Notes under the pieces: generated by a model | What the model was told of the DNA's origin: nothing | The model's input: the letters and a program-made list of their open reading frames with translations, nothing else | The model's database searches: none | Program-made: the position numbers and the translations under genes | NCBI RefSeq assembly: GCF_046630445.1 | Contig: NC_092341.1 | Span: forward strand, 8,679,501-8,743,500 | Direction: 5' to 3' | DNA from: Rutidosis leptorrhynchoides | Lineage: Eukaryota > Streptophyta > Magnoliopsida > Asterales > Asteraceae | Length of the DNA stretch: 64,000 nt | Part shown: positions 12,476 through 24,558 of the stretch, piece after piece | Layout of the letters: the number at the start of each line of letters is the position of its first letter | Position numbering within the stretch: position 1 is the stretch's first letter

Positions 12476-13359
12476 CGTGAATCCGAGGCCAATCCTGCAT
12501 TGTTCAATATTATCATATGTATTTTTACTACAAAATACATTAGGTGAGTTTCATTTGCTCCCTTTTTAAATGCTTTTGCAATATATATTTTTGGGACTGA
12601 GAATACATGCGCTGCTTTTATAAATGTTTTACGAAATAGACACAAGTACTTAAAATTACATTCTATGGTTGGATTATTAACCGAATATCGCCCTTCAAGT
12701 CTGGTAACCTAAGAATTTAGGGAAATGGTCCCTGATTGACGCGAATCCTAAAGATAGATCTATGGACCTTGACAAGTCCCATTCGGGGTACGAATACTTT
12801 AGTACTTTGAGATTATTATACAGACGAGAGGTTCTGTTTTGGGGATATTCTATGCATTAAGTTAACGTCGGTTACCAGGTGTTCAATCCATATGAATGAT
12901 TTTTTTTTCTCTATGCAGTTTGCGAAATGCCTGATACGAGAATGATGTTTATGAAAATGAAATCTTGTGGTCTATTATACTATCTGAAATGATTATTTAT
13001 GATAAACTAATGAACTCACCAACCATTTGGTTGACACTTGAAAGCATGTTTATTCTCAAGTATGAAAGAAATATTCCGCTGTGCATTTGCTCATATTAGA
13101 GATATTACTTGGAGTCATTCATGACATATTTCAAAAGACGTTACATTTGATTCGTTGAGTTCATCAAGATTATTATTAAGTCAATTATAGTTTGATATAT
13201 TATGAAATGGTATGCATGCCGTCAACTTTCGATGTGATGAAAGATTGTCTTTTAAAAACGAATGCAATATTTTTAAAATGTATCATATAGAGGTCAAGTA
13301 CCTCACGATGTAACCAAATGTAATGTATTCGTCCAGATGGATTAGGACGAGTTATTAGA

Positions 13360-13413
13360 ATTCACACGTTTCTCGACTAGTTCCTCAAACTCAGCATCCG
13401 ACATTTGAGACAT
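13360..13413 (-). pseudogene. Gypsy B gag start
   Basis: ATG at 13,413 opens MSQMSDAEFEELVEKRVN, an acidic N-terminus that runs in frame into the gag fragment at 9,653 once the solo LTR and one TSD copy are removed. The upstream leader (13,414-13,880) shows no other coding sequence. Confidence 0.8.
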
Positions 13414-13882
13414 GTTTCTTCAATAAATACAACAGAGATAATTTAATCATATAGAATATTATAGGTAAAATGAGTTGTCAATAGTTAATCGTAGCATATT
13501 AATAATATGAACCAATTATTATAAAAGCCTTTTCTTCTTATTAGCATTTTATAATTATTTATAGGGTATTACCTACCCGTTAAGTTCATACATAATAGCT
13601 AGTACAAGGAATTAATTACTAAAATCCTAATAATATTCCACTATGAAAAATTATAGCGAGTTACTACGTTATTATGTAATAATAATAATAATAAGTAGTA
13701 ATAATACAAATAATCATTCCATGCATTTATTATTAATAAACCAAAATAATACAATACCATACAATACCGATATTTTACTTATGCTTATTCTACATAACAA
13801 GATAGAGTAGCACACATAAGCAATAAAATAGTGCATGGAAGATTTATGGTTGTGAGGTCGTTTATTCAGAACTATCAGAAAC

Positions 13883-14278
13883 TTATTCCCATTTGGTTCT
13901 CTCTGCCAATTGTTTGTGTGTGCAAGGTCCGACAGACATTCTAGCTGTGTATTTAATTTTTGGTTGGGGTTTTGAGGTACCCGTTGCCTCAATGGGTTTA
14001 ATACAATAAGGGTGGTTACGGATCGAATGGTCCTGTTCCTTTTTAATAATTAAGGACTTTTTATTATTGTGGTTGTTTTTATTATCTATAGCAAGTTGGA
14101 ATTCCTCCTTAGTGACTTCTATTATTTCATTAGCGAAATCCTCTTCCTCACTGATCTCGTCTGATGGCGAACTGTCTGAGTCATGTGTAGGAGAATATGA
14201 TGACGAACTGTCTGAATCATGTGTACGAGAATATGTACCGGTGGTCATGAACCGAAATCTGCCAGGCGTAATCGCCAC
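13883..14278 (-). CDS. Unknown 131-residue ORF between LTR and gag of gypsy B
   Basis: Starts MAITPGRFRFMTTGTYSR. It then has two near-repeats of a THDSDSS/YSPTHDSDS segment, an acidic stretch (DEISEEEDFANEIIEVTKEE) and a basic C-terminal half ending TKWE. It lies in the element's sense direction, between the PBS (about 14,750) and gag (13,413), where some plant gypsy lineages carry an extra ORF. I recognise no domain. It is intact and may be an element-encoded accessory protein, or a chance ORF preserved because the insertion is not very old. Confidence 0.4.
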   Translation of the reverse strand: MAITPGRFRFMTTGTYSRTHDSDSSSSYSPTHDSDSSPSDEISEEEDFANEIIEVTKEEFQLAIDNKNNHNNKKSLIIKKEQDHSIRNHPYCIKPIEATGTSKPQPKIKYTARMSVGPCTHKQLAERTKWE

Positions 14279-14758
14279 AACCCGCCCGTCGGAGGTGTAT
14301 CTGGCCTAATGTCCATGTTCATTTAGAAATGGACGATCCTCGTTTACTCCAGGGATCATGGGTCCATGCCAACGATACTGTGGCTCCGGAAAACTAAAAC
14401 TGGGTGGAGCTAGGACCTCCTCTGGGTTAACCTGAAGTTGAGATTCCCCAGCTAACACAATTTCTTATTTAATATGTATTGGAATGCTCTTTTCAGTTGT
14501 GGATAGAATAGATTCAGTGTCTGATTCCGAGTCGTACAAAATGATAGGATTAGAAGAAGTTATCTATCACATAATTGAAACAACAATTACGTTAGTATAT
14601 AAATATATCACATATAATGTTTTTGACAATATGATAAGCAAAAATCGGTAAAAACAGATATGGTCATAGTCCAGACTCACTAATGCATACTAACAATTAC
14701 CAGTTAAACACATTAATGCAAATTCTGGTTCCCTATAACCTCAAGCTCGGATACCAAC

Positions 14759-16210
14759 TGCAAAGACCCGTCAAAATTGCTATTGACGTGGCACGTTAAT
14801 CATTGATTCCACAGTGAGGTTTTGACCTCTATATGATACGTTTTGATAAAATATTGCATTCATTAAAATAAGTGACTTTCTAAACATAGAAAGTTATAAA
14901 CATGTGGGCGAGTGCTTAGGTATAAGCAAAACCCCAAAATACATAAGTCTTTAATTTACAGGTTGACATCACAGTCCAATTATTTATTACACAACGCAGT
15001 TTTATTTTGAATGCAATAAACTTTGTACAAAGCATGAGAGACTCCATGCAGGCAACAAGCACATCACAGCGGAAGCAGTCTAAGGACCTGAGAATAAAAC
15101 TTGCTAAAAAGTCAACACGAATGTTGGTGAGTTATAGGTTTAATTGCTCGAGTCATAAGTATATAAAGATAGACCACAAGATTTCATCAAAACTTTATCA
15201 ATAGATTCAACGTAACAGAGCACCCTGGTAACTAAACTTAACGCTATAATGATAATTACCCCATTCATTTTAATACACGCAAACCAACGTGTCATAAACT
15301 CAAATAACATACGTCCGTTAAAAGGCTAGCGCTCTAGCTCGGACGGGGATGTCAAGCCCTATGGATCCATATACAATTATTCGAGCCCACCAGTCCATAT
15401 CCTATGTACTGGCAGCTACTAGTTACCAAAGCTAAGGAATTTTCGGTTTAACTCAGTGTAGAATTTAGTATGTACTTGTGTCTTATTGCGTTTAAGATAA
15501 ATTGCATGTATTCTCAGCCCAACAATATTTAAAGTATTTAAAAAGGGAGACTATAAACTCACGGTTCAATATTGAGACTCAATATTGTAGGCAAATTGCG
15601 TAGACGTAATGATGGTAGACGACTGTATGGTTGGTCTTGGATTCAAGAACAATACCCCGAACAATACCCAATATTTCCTTAGCTTAAAACGGTTTGAAAC
15701 CCGAATTAAAACACCCTCGAATATACTTTATTATTATTAAACTTAAATTATAAATTATAAATTATAATTATAATTATAGTTTACAGAAGAAGCAAAGGAA
15801 TTAAGTATGTAACTCGTCGAGCAAACTGGCATATTTATATTACTTTTCCATTTACTGTAGCTCATGCGATCGCATGAGTTTTCAGTGTTTTTGCCATGCG
15901 ATCGCATGGCCGCCTTATCCGTTTTTATTTGCGTCGATATCAAATAGTGTGTTACTGTAGCAAATAGTGTTTACTGTAGCAAAGTCGTTTTCAATGTAGC
16001 AATTCACTGTAGCAAAGTCGTTTTCACTGTAGCTACTGTAGCAAAGTCGTTTTTACTGTAGCAAATAGTGTTTTACTGTAGCAAAGTCGTTTTTACTGTA
16101 GAAAATAGTGTTTTACTTGTACATCTTATAATATATATATACCGGTTTACAATATATTAAATCATATAGAGAATTGGTTTAAATTAGTCGAAATTTTCCG
16201 GGTCATTACA
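14759..16210 (-). repeat. 5' LTR of gypsy B
   Basis: 1,452 bp, minus-strand ends TGTAATGACC ... GTCTTTGCA. The adjacent minus-strand sequence carries a PBS-like TTGGTATCCGAGC. It contains two ATGCGATCGCAT palindromic modules near 15,866-15,909 and a CTGTAGCAAAGTCG minisatellite (15,950-16,116). Confidence 0.82.
15950..16116. repeat. CTGTAGCAAA minisatellite in LTR B
   Basis: At least seven units built on 'actgtagcaaa', alternating with 'gtcgtttt' or 'tagtgtttt' spacers, partly in a higher-order pair. Confidence 0.9.
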
Positions 16211-16784
16211 GTGGCTTTGGAGAATATGGTGCAAAGATTACAAGTACCGGCAGCATAACCGGCATCAACAGTACCACCATCATCAACACCAACAGTATCA
16301 TTACCACCACCACCAACAACATCCGCATCCCACACCTCAACATCACAATCTGTACCTCGAACATCAACGTCATACGCATCATAGATACCAAGGAATACCA
16401 ACAACAACAAACGATGAAGTATTGATTCATAACTTCATCGAAGAAATATTCTGCAGAGAATATGTAGTTTCTAAAAATTTTAGAGATTACTTATTCTAGT
16501 TCTAATTGTAAACCAGATGAGTGAGCGAATAGAAATGATGAAATAAAACCCTGATCGGAATGGTGCACGATTTACAAGCTAGATCTGTTTTACCAGCAAC
16601 ATCAACAGTACTGTCAGCATCACCAGCACCGTCAGTACCGTCAGCATCAGCAGCATCTACAACATCACAAGCTCCGACAGATCCATAATCACCGTAAACA
16701 TCATCACTAATCAACAACGCGTATATCGTATCAACGAGTTATGAAGTATTAACTCATTCCCTCTGAAGAAATTATATGTATATT

Positions 16785-16785
16785 A

Positions 16786-16862
<77 letters not shown>
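16785..16862. repeat. (TA)n microsatellite
   Basis: About 75 bp of TA repeat in the interior of gypsy A. Confidence 0.95.
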
Positions 16863-16865
<3 letters not shown>

Positions 16866-18267
16866 TTTTGAGATCAAAATAAATCTTTTCGTACTAAGCT
16901 ATTACGTGTGAATCTTAACTAGTAGGTACTACTCGGTTAATTCATATTACTAATATGCTATGATGTACATCCTTCGTTAACGACTTAACCATCGTTAACT
17001 ACAATCTCTGTTTCAACTCAATGAATTCCATTTCATAATAAACTTAGTGTATTAATCAACTACATGTTTGATTTTACATTTTATCTTCGATGTACTCGAA
17101 ACTTTCTAGAAAACATCATTTATCTTATGAAGTTCATAAGAATTCCACGAGCACTAATATCATTCACCGAGGAAAATATCAATAAAAATGAATAACGAAG
17201 TATTGATTCATAATTTCATTTACGTTGAATAGATAATTCACGAAGATTACGAAATTTCTAAAGTTTTTATTCATTTCTAAGTTCCAGCTGAAAATCAAAT
17301 GAGCTTAATATGATATTAACTCATTAAATCTGTAATACATTTGAAGAAAATATACATACCAATATTTTCATAAAAATTGTAATAAAATTCTCTCGTACAA
17401 AATATTATTTGTGAAACTTTTAACTGGTAGGTAATACCCAAAAGATATATAAATTCACAAATAATATGTTACATTCTTCGATTCTGATTTAACAAATCAT
17501 CAACTAAACTCACTACTTTCACAACGATATACATTCTTTCCTAGAAATCAAAACAACCATTCGCATTCAAATTTGATTACATATTCTGATTTTGAAAAAT
17601 CAGAATCCAAGCCCAGATTTAACAGAAAACATCTCTTAGATTCTTACATCTTTCAAATGCCATACTTTGAATTCAAAACTGTACTAGAACATCATATGTA
17701 TACATATAACATTCATCTCTTAGAATTATGAGCTTTCATTCTGAAATTCTGAAAAGTAACCAGTCTACAAATCAATACTCTGAATGTTGAAGAAGAAAAA
17801 AAAAAGCTGATGAAGCAGCAAAAACTGTAAACGACTTTAACAGTCAAAAGTTTGATGATAAAGAATAGTGTGTTGGAAAAGCTCAGAAAAGTTGGAACTA
17901 GAAAACGGATTAAGCAAACCATGAAGGAGGCTGTGGACAAATCACAAAGACTAAACATGCCTTCAAAGAATCCAAATGATTCAGTATCTGCTGAAGTCAT
18001 TAACAAATACCTTACTCCTGACTCTAAACCTTTACGGACAAATTTTCTTTATCATCTTTCAATATTAGAAATTCTAAGATATCATCGTATCTTTCATTAT
18101 AAATATCCTCGATATTTCTGAAGATATTTTCATAACTATTCTTATCTGAAATCATTTATCTCTTCGTGATATCAGTGTTACATCAGAAAGAAAACTGTTT
18201 TAGTTTCTAAAATCTGAAAAGTTTGAACTTAAATTATGAATGTTATTGAAGTAGTGTTGGGAACTGA

Positions 18268-18373
18268 AGCATGGGTTAATATAATATAATGACACTTGAT
18301 CAATGTGATTATATTACAGTAAGTCATGCTGAGTTTATAATAGAACATGACGATTCATAGACCATATCGTCAT
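18268..18373 (+). other. Conserved double hairpin in gypsy A
   Basis: Hairpin 1 (18,268-18,330) pairs AGCATG with CATGCT and TAATATAAT with ATTATATTA, then CAC with GTG around loop TTGATCAAT. Hairpin 2 (18,347-18,373) pairs ATGACGAT with ATCGTCAT around an 11-nt loop. The element at 35.8-43 kb has hairpins of matching layout at 38,993-39,110, with different but still pairing arms (see findings). No protein explains the region. Confidence 0.7.
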
Positions 18374-19336
18374 CATGTGTCATGTTACATGACTCTTACA
18401 TTCTACCTCATCTCCAAACATATCAAGAACATAATTTCTTGATAGTCCTATCTTTCCCCTTGAATTCTGGTAATCTGACAAATCAAGACCGTACCATTAC
18501 AATTTCCTTCTTAGAACATTAACTATGTTCATTCCGAAATTCATATCTGCGAATTATGGACCATTCCATGCGGTGCTTAATGAATAGAAGAGAAAACAGA
18601 GCATGAAGCTCCGAAATAGAAATGGGGGTATAAATCGCAGCAAATAGGAGAGAGCATTAACTGTGAATGTCGATGATTATAGAAAGACAGAAGCAGGGAC
18701 TCTGAAATATAAGGAAAGATATAAAACCCGATAAAAACGCATAAATTACAAACCGTGAATATCAATGTTTATCGCAACATAAAGACACGGGAGAATTAAA
18801 AGCACTATAACCCCAAGAGCAAAGTAGAAGTAAGAAGATTCCTCTGGTGGAAGTTGAAAAAGGAGAATGATTGTTGCGATAGTAAGGATAAGGACAAGGA
18901 TCAGAACTGGATTAAGCATTTTTACAATCTTTTGAATTTGAGAATTAAGTATAGGAATGGTAAAAGTGACAAACCGGAAGAAGTTAATTTATAGTGAAAT
19001 ATTTGATAGAGAAATCAAGGCAGATCTCCGCATTTAATTAGAGAGATCCTAATTTCCTTATTCGCCGAAGAATCAAATCTTTTAGATTTAGAAGATTTTC
19101 TTTAAATCCCTTGAATCCCGGAATTCAACCAAGACAACGTCAAAAGTTAAGACAAAACTTTAGTTCTCATTTCATTCCTTTTAGGATAGCTTCACTCGTA
19201 CTCTTCAATTAATCGAATCGTTTTATCTATATTACTCAATAGTGATAAAACTCTATATACCAACTCATATTCGTCATAAAAACATTTTTATGATTAGCCA
19301 TGACGACCACGATCAAATTTCGGGACGAAATTTCTT

Positions 19337-19963
19337 AAACTTTATCTTTATATTATTAGATAAATATTTCAAACATATATATTACGTACAAATTTACAAT
19401 TCTAAATAAAAATTTATATATATTTTAACTTAGTCATAAAATATCCTGATTTAAAATAATATATTTTGATAAACAACGAGCCACTGATTTATAGAAGCAA
19501 ATGACCACAACGCACAAATTTTATAAGATACGTTTTTACAAGGTAATTTATTGATGAATAAATCAAATTATTGATAAAGGTACGTATCGCGAAACGTAAA
19601 GTACGAGTTTTCTAAGCGTACGAAATAGCATTCGAGAAACTGGAACCGGCACGTAAGTCGAGTGTCAATGTACAACACATCGGTGTAAAAATTACAAATC
19701 AACTATGCACGAGATTATAATATAATATTTAATTAATTCTAAAGATTAAATATATTATATATTAAATAATATATAAATAATGTGTCGACATAGATTTTTG
19801 ATCAATTATGAGCTGTAAGAGAAGCTCATGCGATCGCATGGCTTCTCCCCTTTCCTCCCATGCCATCGCATGAGGTGGTTAGGTGGTGAACATCCTTTAA
19901 ATACGCTCGACTTCTGGTTCGACTGAATGCAATCTATCTATCTCTCAATATCTCTTCTTCATA

Positions 19964-20032
<69 letters not shown>

Positions 20033-21963
20033 GATTAATATTATTTTTACTAATCGTATTGTTATTATTAGTCGTAGTATTATTATTAGTAATATTATAC
20101 ATAAAATACTACGACGAGGTCATGCACGAGTTATTTCAAAACTGGTTTTTCAAGCGGGACAAAGCTAAGGAAATTATGGGTTATAGCTATGGAGGTTATG
20201 GGTATGGTTCATGGGTATTGTTCATGAGGTCAACCTAGTGTTTATCATCTCCGTTGCGTCTACCTACTTTCCTGCAATATTGAATCTCAATATTACGTGA
20301 GTACTCGTAATTTAATTTTTATATATTAATAGTGTATCCCTGACTAGTGCTCGAGTATATAGGATTATGCATGCTTGTACTTTTGATATTGTCATTAGAG
20401 AGGTTATGTTGAATCCTGAATTAGTTACATATGCGGTTGAGATAAGGTATAAGATATGCATGTCGTTGGAAAGCTAGCGAAAAATTATTAACTTTTCATT
20501 TAGAAATCGCGTGATTTCGATGAACGGATTAAAAGATATGGTCAACTGAATTATGGTTAACGTTAAATGAAATTGTGTTTGAAACTGTAAAATAATATTT
20601 AAGCAACTTGTCTATGAGATTGATAAATTGAATTTTTAATCGAGTAAATGAATTCCTATATAAGGCACGTCTCGTCTTGTTGAGCAATTGTCAAAGTTGA
20701 CTGTTTTATCATGTTTTAAAGCTTTATAAACAATATAATCTGATTTTACAAGTATTGGAAAACAACTATGTGAAATAATAAAATATTTTCGATTGCCATG
20801 ATAATTCAAATATAATATAGCTCCTGAAATAAATAATATTTTGAGTTTGATAAACTATAAATTCGTTCAATTATTAAGACTTATACTATGTTAATAAACA
20901 TGTATAGATTTAAAGATCATATTGGGTCAGGTTGACTTTTAAAATGACTTTTGTTAATTTTCACATGTCGGTCTCGAGCATTAGGATTGTGATACACTAT
21001 GACCCAACCTAGCTTATTAGACATGTATTGACCAACATATGTTCTCTAGATTGAAATCTACGGTTAATTTTGCATTCCGAGTTTTGGTCACATTTTGGTG
21101 AATGACCTTATGTGCTGCTAAGGTGAGTTTCATTTGCTCCCTTTTTAATTGCTTTTGCAATATATAGTTTTGGACTGAGAATACATGCACTTTATTTTAA
21201 ACACAATGGATACAAGTACATACTAAATTCTACACTGAGTTTGAACCGAAAATCCCTTAGCTTTGGTAACTAGTAACTGCCAGTTATAAGAACTGGTGGG
21301 TGCGAGTAGTAGTATATGGATCCATAGGGCTTGATATCCCCGTTCGAGCTAGAGTACTAGCCTTTTAACGGTCGTATGCTATTTGAGAAGCGTACACGTT
21401 GGTTTGCGTGTATTATTAAGATGATTATACAAAGGGTATAATTATATATACGTTAAGTTTAGTTACCAGGGTGCTCAATTTCGTAGAATATTTTGATAAA
21501 CGTTTCTGGATGAAATAACTGAAATCTTTTGATCCACCTTTATATACAGATTATGCGCAACATTAAAAATATGAACTCACCAACCTTTGTGTTGACACTT
21601 TTAAGCATGTTTATTCTCAGATTTCTAGAAGTCTTCCGCTGTTTGCTTATACGTTATACAAGCTATGTGCATGGAGTCATACATGCTTTATTCAAGAAAA
21701 CTTTGCATTCACAAAATCATCACCATGTATCTTATTTTGACTGCATTGTCAACGGATGTAGTATTGTAAACTATTATATACGGTAATTGTCTATACGTAG
21801 AAATCATCAGACGTCGAAAACTTTGGATTTATATATTCATTTATAGTGTGCCTTTTTAAAAAAGAATGCAATGTTTACAAAACGTATCATATAGAGGTCA
21901 AAATCTCACTATGAAATCGATGAATGACGTGTTCGTCCATATGGATTTGGAACGATCGTCACA
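19337..21963 (+). repeat. 3' LTR of gypsy A
   Basis: 2,627 bp ending GTCACA directly before TSD TGATT. It lacks its first ~32 bp by fusion to the TTTCGGGACGAAATTT block. It contains a (TTA)n microsatellite (19,965-20,030) and an ATGCGATCGCAT module near 19,829-19,876. The 103-codon ORF starting at 19,927 is mostly the microsatellite and is not counted as a gene. Confidence 0.85.
19965..20030. repeat. (TTA)n microsatellite
   Basis: About 22 perfect triplets. Confidence 0.95.
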
Positions 21964-21968
21964 TGATT

Positions 21969-22375
21969 GAAGCAAAAAACGGTTGTCTTGATCCCTAGAT
22001 CGACACCGTTAGCTCTGTTACCATGTTAAATCAAGAGAATTAAAAAATCAAATGATGATTTGTATTGATTAGTTTGCTATTTGACAGAATTGATACCAAC
22101 TGTTATATATTTTTACAAGTTGAAGTGTGTTTATATACACTTAGAGATATAACAGCTAATTCTAGTTTGAGGTTAGGCTCCATTAAACTTTTTGGATCCA
22201 CCTCTACAAATAAGGAAAAAGTTGTTTTGTCTTTGTGCTTGTAGACGTTGATCTTGTGCAGTTTTGTATGCTTCCAATTGAGGAAATGATGAAGTGCAGC
22301 TTCTGATCCCATAAGTCAAATTACCTAAAAATGGTAATTTGACTATTGTTGACTTTTTGGTGACTCAATCTGACA
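21969..22375 (-). repeat. Copia leader, PBS and 5' LTR
   Basis: The LTR is 22,024-22,375. On the minus strand, the 12 bp inside it (22,012-22,023) read TGGTAACAGAGC, a one-base variant of the usual plant initiator-Met primer site. The leader continues to 21,969, where gypsy A inserted. Confidence 0.92.
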
Positions 22376-22555
22376 ATATGTCTATCTAAAAATAATCATT
22401 TTCTCGAGATAGTGTGTAAGAAAATTTTATCAATTTATTCGTTTTTATGCTTAGCTAAGAGTGTAAGACACAAGTATAAGATTTTTGGATATGTAAAAAA
22501 CACAGAAAAAGTTTTGTACATTTTTTACATGTTGACCATCAAAAATATATACATA

Positions 22556-22557
22556 GA

Positions 22558-22588
<31 letters not shown>

Positions 22589-22590
22589 AA
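22556..22590. repeat. (AAAT/AATA)n microsatellite upstream of Dof A
   Basis: About eight tetranucleotide units. The matching place upstream of Dof copy B has only two or three units, followed by a poly-A run (about 26,908-26,932). Confidence 0.9.
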
Positions 22591-22731
22591 AGCCGTAACA
22601 TTTGACTTCTATTTGACACACGGAGACTATTTTTAGCGCATTTTCTTATCATCCCCAATCCCTAATAAAGTAATACTGAAATAATAAAGTAATACTGAAA
22701 TAATAATATCTACATATCTATATTTATCTAT

Positions 22732-22895
22732 GGGGATGATTCTCACACACACTTTTTTATCCTCACACACCAATTGAGTATTATTAGAAAAGCAAAAGGT
22801 TAAAATAGGTGTCACACCAATTGAGTATTATTAGAAGAGCAAAAGGTTAAAATAGGTGTGTGAGGATCAAAAAAATGTGTGTGAGAATCATCCCC
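22732..22895. mobile_element. MITE with ~40-bp terminal inverted repeats and 9-bp TSD (Mutator-like)
   Basis: 164 bp with ends GGGGATGATTCTCACACACA and its near-perfect inverse. It is flanked by TTTATCTAT on both sides (22,723-22,731 and 22,896-22,904). A 9-bp TSD is typical of Mutator-like elements. The interior holds two copies of a 47-bp unit (22,766-22,812 and 22,813-22,859). It lies 85 bp upstream of the Dof A start codon and is absent from copy B. Confidence 0.9.
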
Positions 22896-22980
22896 TTTAT
22901 CTATATCTATATTTATATATATCTCTCTCTAAATAGTTCCCAAATTTATCACCAATATTTTAATTTCATTCCAATAGAAG

Positions 22981-23514
22981 ATGTTTCATCATCACAATCA
23001 ATCAACAAATCCATCTTTATATCCAGAACATGAACATCTAAACTGTCCACGATGTGATTCAACCAACACAAAATTCTGCTACTACAACAATTACAATCTG
23101 TCACAACCTCGTCACTATTGCAAAAACTGCCGTCGTTATTGGACTAAAGGCGGCACTCTCCGTAAAATTCCCGTCGGCGGTGCGATCCGTAAGAAACGAT
23201 CGTCGTCAAGTTCTGATGATAATAAACTTCCGGCGACTAATTCTTCACCGGCGACAACTGTGCCGCCAGCTCAGATGAAAGCGGAACCGTCACAGATTTT
23301 AAGATTTGGTAATGATCGGAGATTGAGTTTGAGAGATGGATCTGAAGAAGGTGGTTTGTTTCCGGCGACGACGGTGAGTGGCGGTGGAGAGAATAATATT
23401 AATATCAATATTAATATTAATAATAATGATAATGATAATGATAATAAGAATAAGAATACTACTGCAGGGTGGACTAATCTTTCTATTTTTACATCAGGTT
23501 CCAACTTTAATTAG
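22981..23514 (+). CDS. Dof-type zinc-finger transcription factor, copy A
   Basis: 177-residue intronless ORF. Residues 20-73 are a Dof domain, the plant-specific single C2C2 zinc finger that binds AAAG sites in DNA. Zinc ligands are C22, C25, C47 and C50, with the family core CYYNNYN and the basic [11 protein letters not shown] segment. The rest is a serine run (74-78), a short Ala/Pro stretch and an Asn/Ile/Asp repeat encoded by an AAT/GAT microsatellite (about 139-158), with no other domain. It is short for a Dof protein. The start is the first ATG after a CT-rich leader (22,922-22,980) shared with copy B. Compared with copy B it has six substitutions and two extra residues, none in the finger. 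A MITE and an 18-kb retrotransposon nest lie upstream, so its regulation may differ from that of copy B. Nuclear location is inferred. Confidence 0.95.
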   Translation: MFHHHNQSTNPSLYPEHEHLNCPRCDSTNTKFCYYNNYNLSQPRHYCKNCRRYWTKGGTLRKIPVGGAIRKKRSSSSSDDNKLPATNSSPATTVPPAQMKAEPSQILRFGNDRRLSLRDGSEEGGLFPATTVSGGGENNININININNNDNDNDNKNKNTTAGWTNLSIFTSGSNFN

Positions 23515-23690
23515 TAATGGTAGTTTTTTTAGTTTTGATATATTGAAAATAATATTTTAAAGAAGATAACGTGACGATAAAATTTGTTATCTTTATCTGT
23601 TATAGTTGTGAAATGATTTTCACTGTGGTAATTGATCCGTTAAAATGCGTTTATAACTGATAACGCTAGCTAGTTCATGTGTTTTGGCAC

Positions 23691-24545
23691 TCGAGCAATA
23701 ATACCCTTGCACTCGAGCAATAGTACCCTTAAGCATGAACAATACCACCCTTAATATTGAAACTATCTAACTTGAACTTGAGATTTAATTTGGTGCGGAA
23801 GTAAAAAATAAAATAAGTGATACGAAGCACTAAATGAAATAATTGGAAGTAGTAGTTTTGTTCTATTCTAATGTTGACTACTGCATGTAGAACTAACTAA
23901 TTACTACTAAAACTAATGTGGTGTGTGTCTCCACTAGTCTCAGTTCCCCTTCCGGATTATAGCAGTAGTATTACCCCTCAACTTGTGATTTGTTTTCTCT
24001 TTAAAAAATTGTAAAGTTCCTTGTATTGGTGTAAAGAACTGATTTTTGCTGTTAAAGAATTTATACTTTATACAAAAGCAGCCGTCCCATGTGGAGTTGA
24101 ATCTGAATCTGTTCAAGCCCCTACGTGATTCGTGTATGAAGAAATGGTACGAGTTTTGTGTAACGAGTACTTGTATCGCGTAGAACCATTTAGTACACGT
24201 TTCGTGTACTATTTTATTTTTTTTCTTCTCCGGTCTTGTTCTCGGTTGATCGTTTATTGACGTATATTGACATGGAACTTTTATTTTATCTCTTTTTTTT
24301 ACCATCTTGAACTTGTATATATTTTTGCCTTTTCGTTCTTGAATTAGGATAAACGTTTTCTTGATATATATTTGGTTTAAATCGTTGTTTATCATCTTTT
24401 CTTCAACCTTTAACATTTGCATTACTTTCGTCATTTTTCTCTTGAAATATGAATCTACTATCCTCGTAAACGGTAATAAACGGTAAAAGTATATGAAATA
24501 TAAATGATATTGCGTCGAAATATATGTATGTTTATAGCAATATCA
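23691..24545. other. Spacer between Dof A and the truncated copia; nothing recognised
   Basis: Holds a short repeat of 'ctcgagcaata(a/g)tacccttg' at about 23,690-23,735. The 164-codon minus-strand ORF (23,940-24,434) is lysine-rich without a domain I know and is probably chance. Confidence 0.4.
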
Positions 24546-24558
24546 GATATTTTCACCG

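Larger units (their letters stand above)
16211..19336 (+). mobile_element. Degenerate interior of gypsy A
   Basis: No intact ORF. Near 16,211-16,400 and again at 16,555-16,700 lie related CA-rich stretches whose plus-strand frames give runs of Pro/Ser/Thr/Ala, broken by stops, consistent with a decayed gag linker and probably a tandem duplication. A TA run lies at about 16,785-16,862. A double hairpin lies at 18,268-18,373, and the TTTCGGGACGAAATTT block is at the right end. The ORFs of 60-100 codons here show no domain. Confidence 0.6.

Noticed and set aside
15950..16116. CRISPR-like regular repeats
   Set aside because: Units are short, imperfect and without unique spacers, in an LTR of a plant genome; a minisatellite explains them.
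16162..16717. Asp/Val-rich minus-strand ORFs
   Set aside because: They are shadows of a CA-rich repeat in the decayed interior of gypsy A; no family resemblance.
23940..24434. 164-codon Lys-rich minus ORF
   Set aside because: No recognisable domain or conservation, AT-rich composition, no promoter or partner. Kept only as a note in the spacer.
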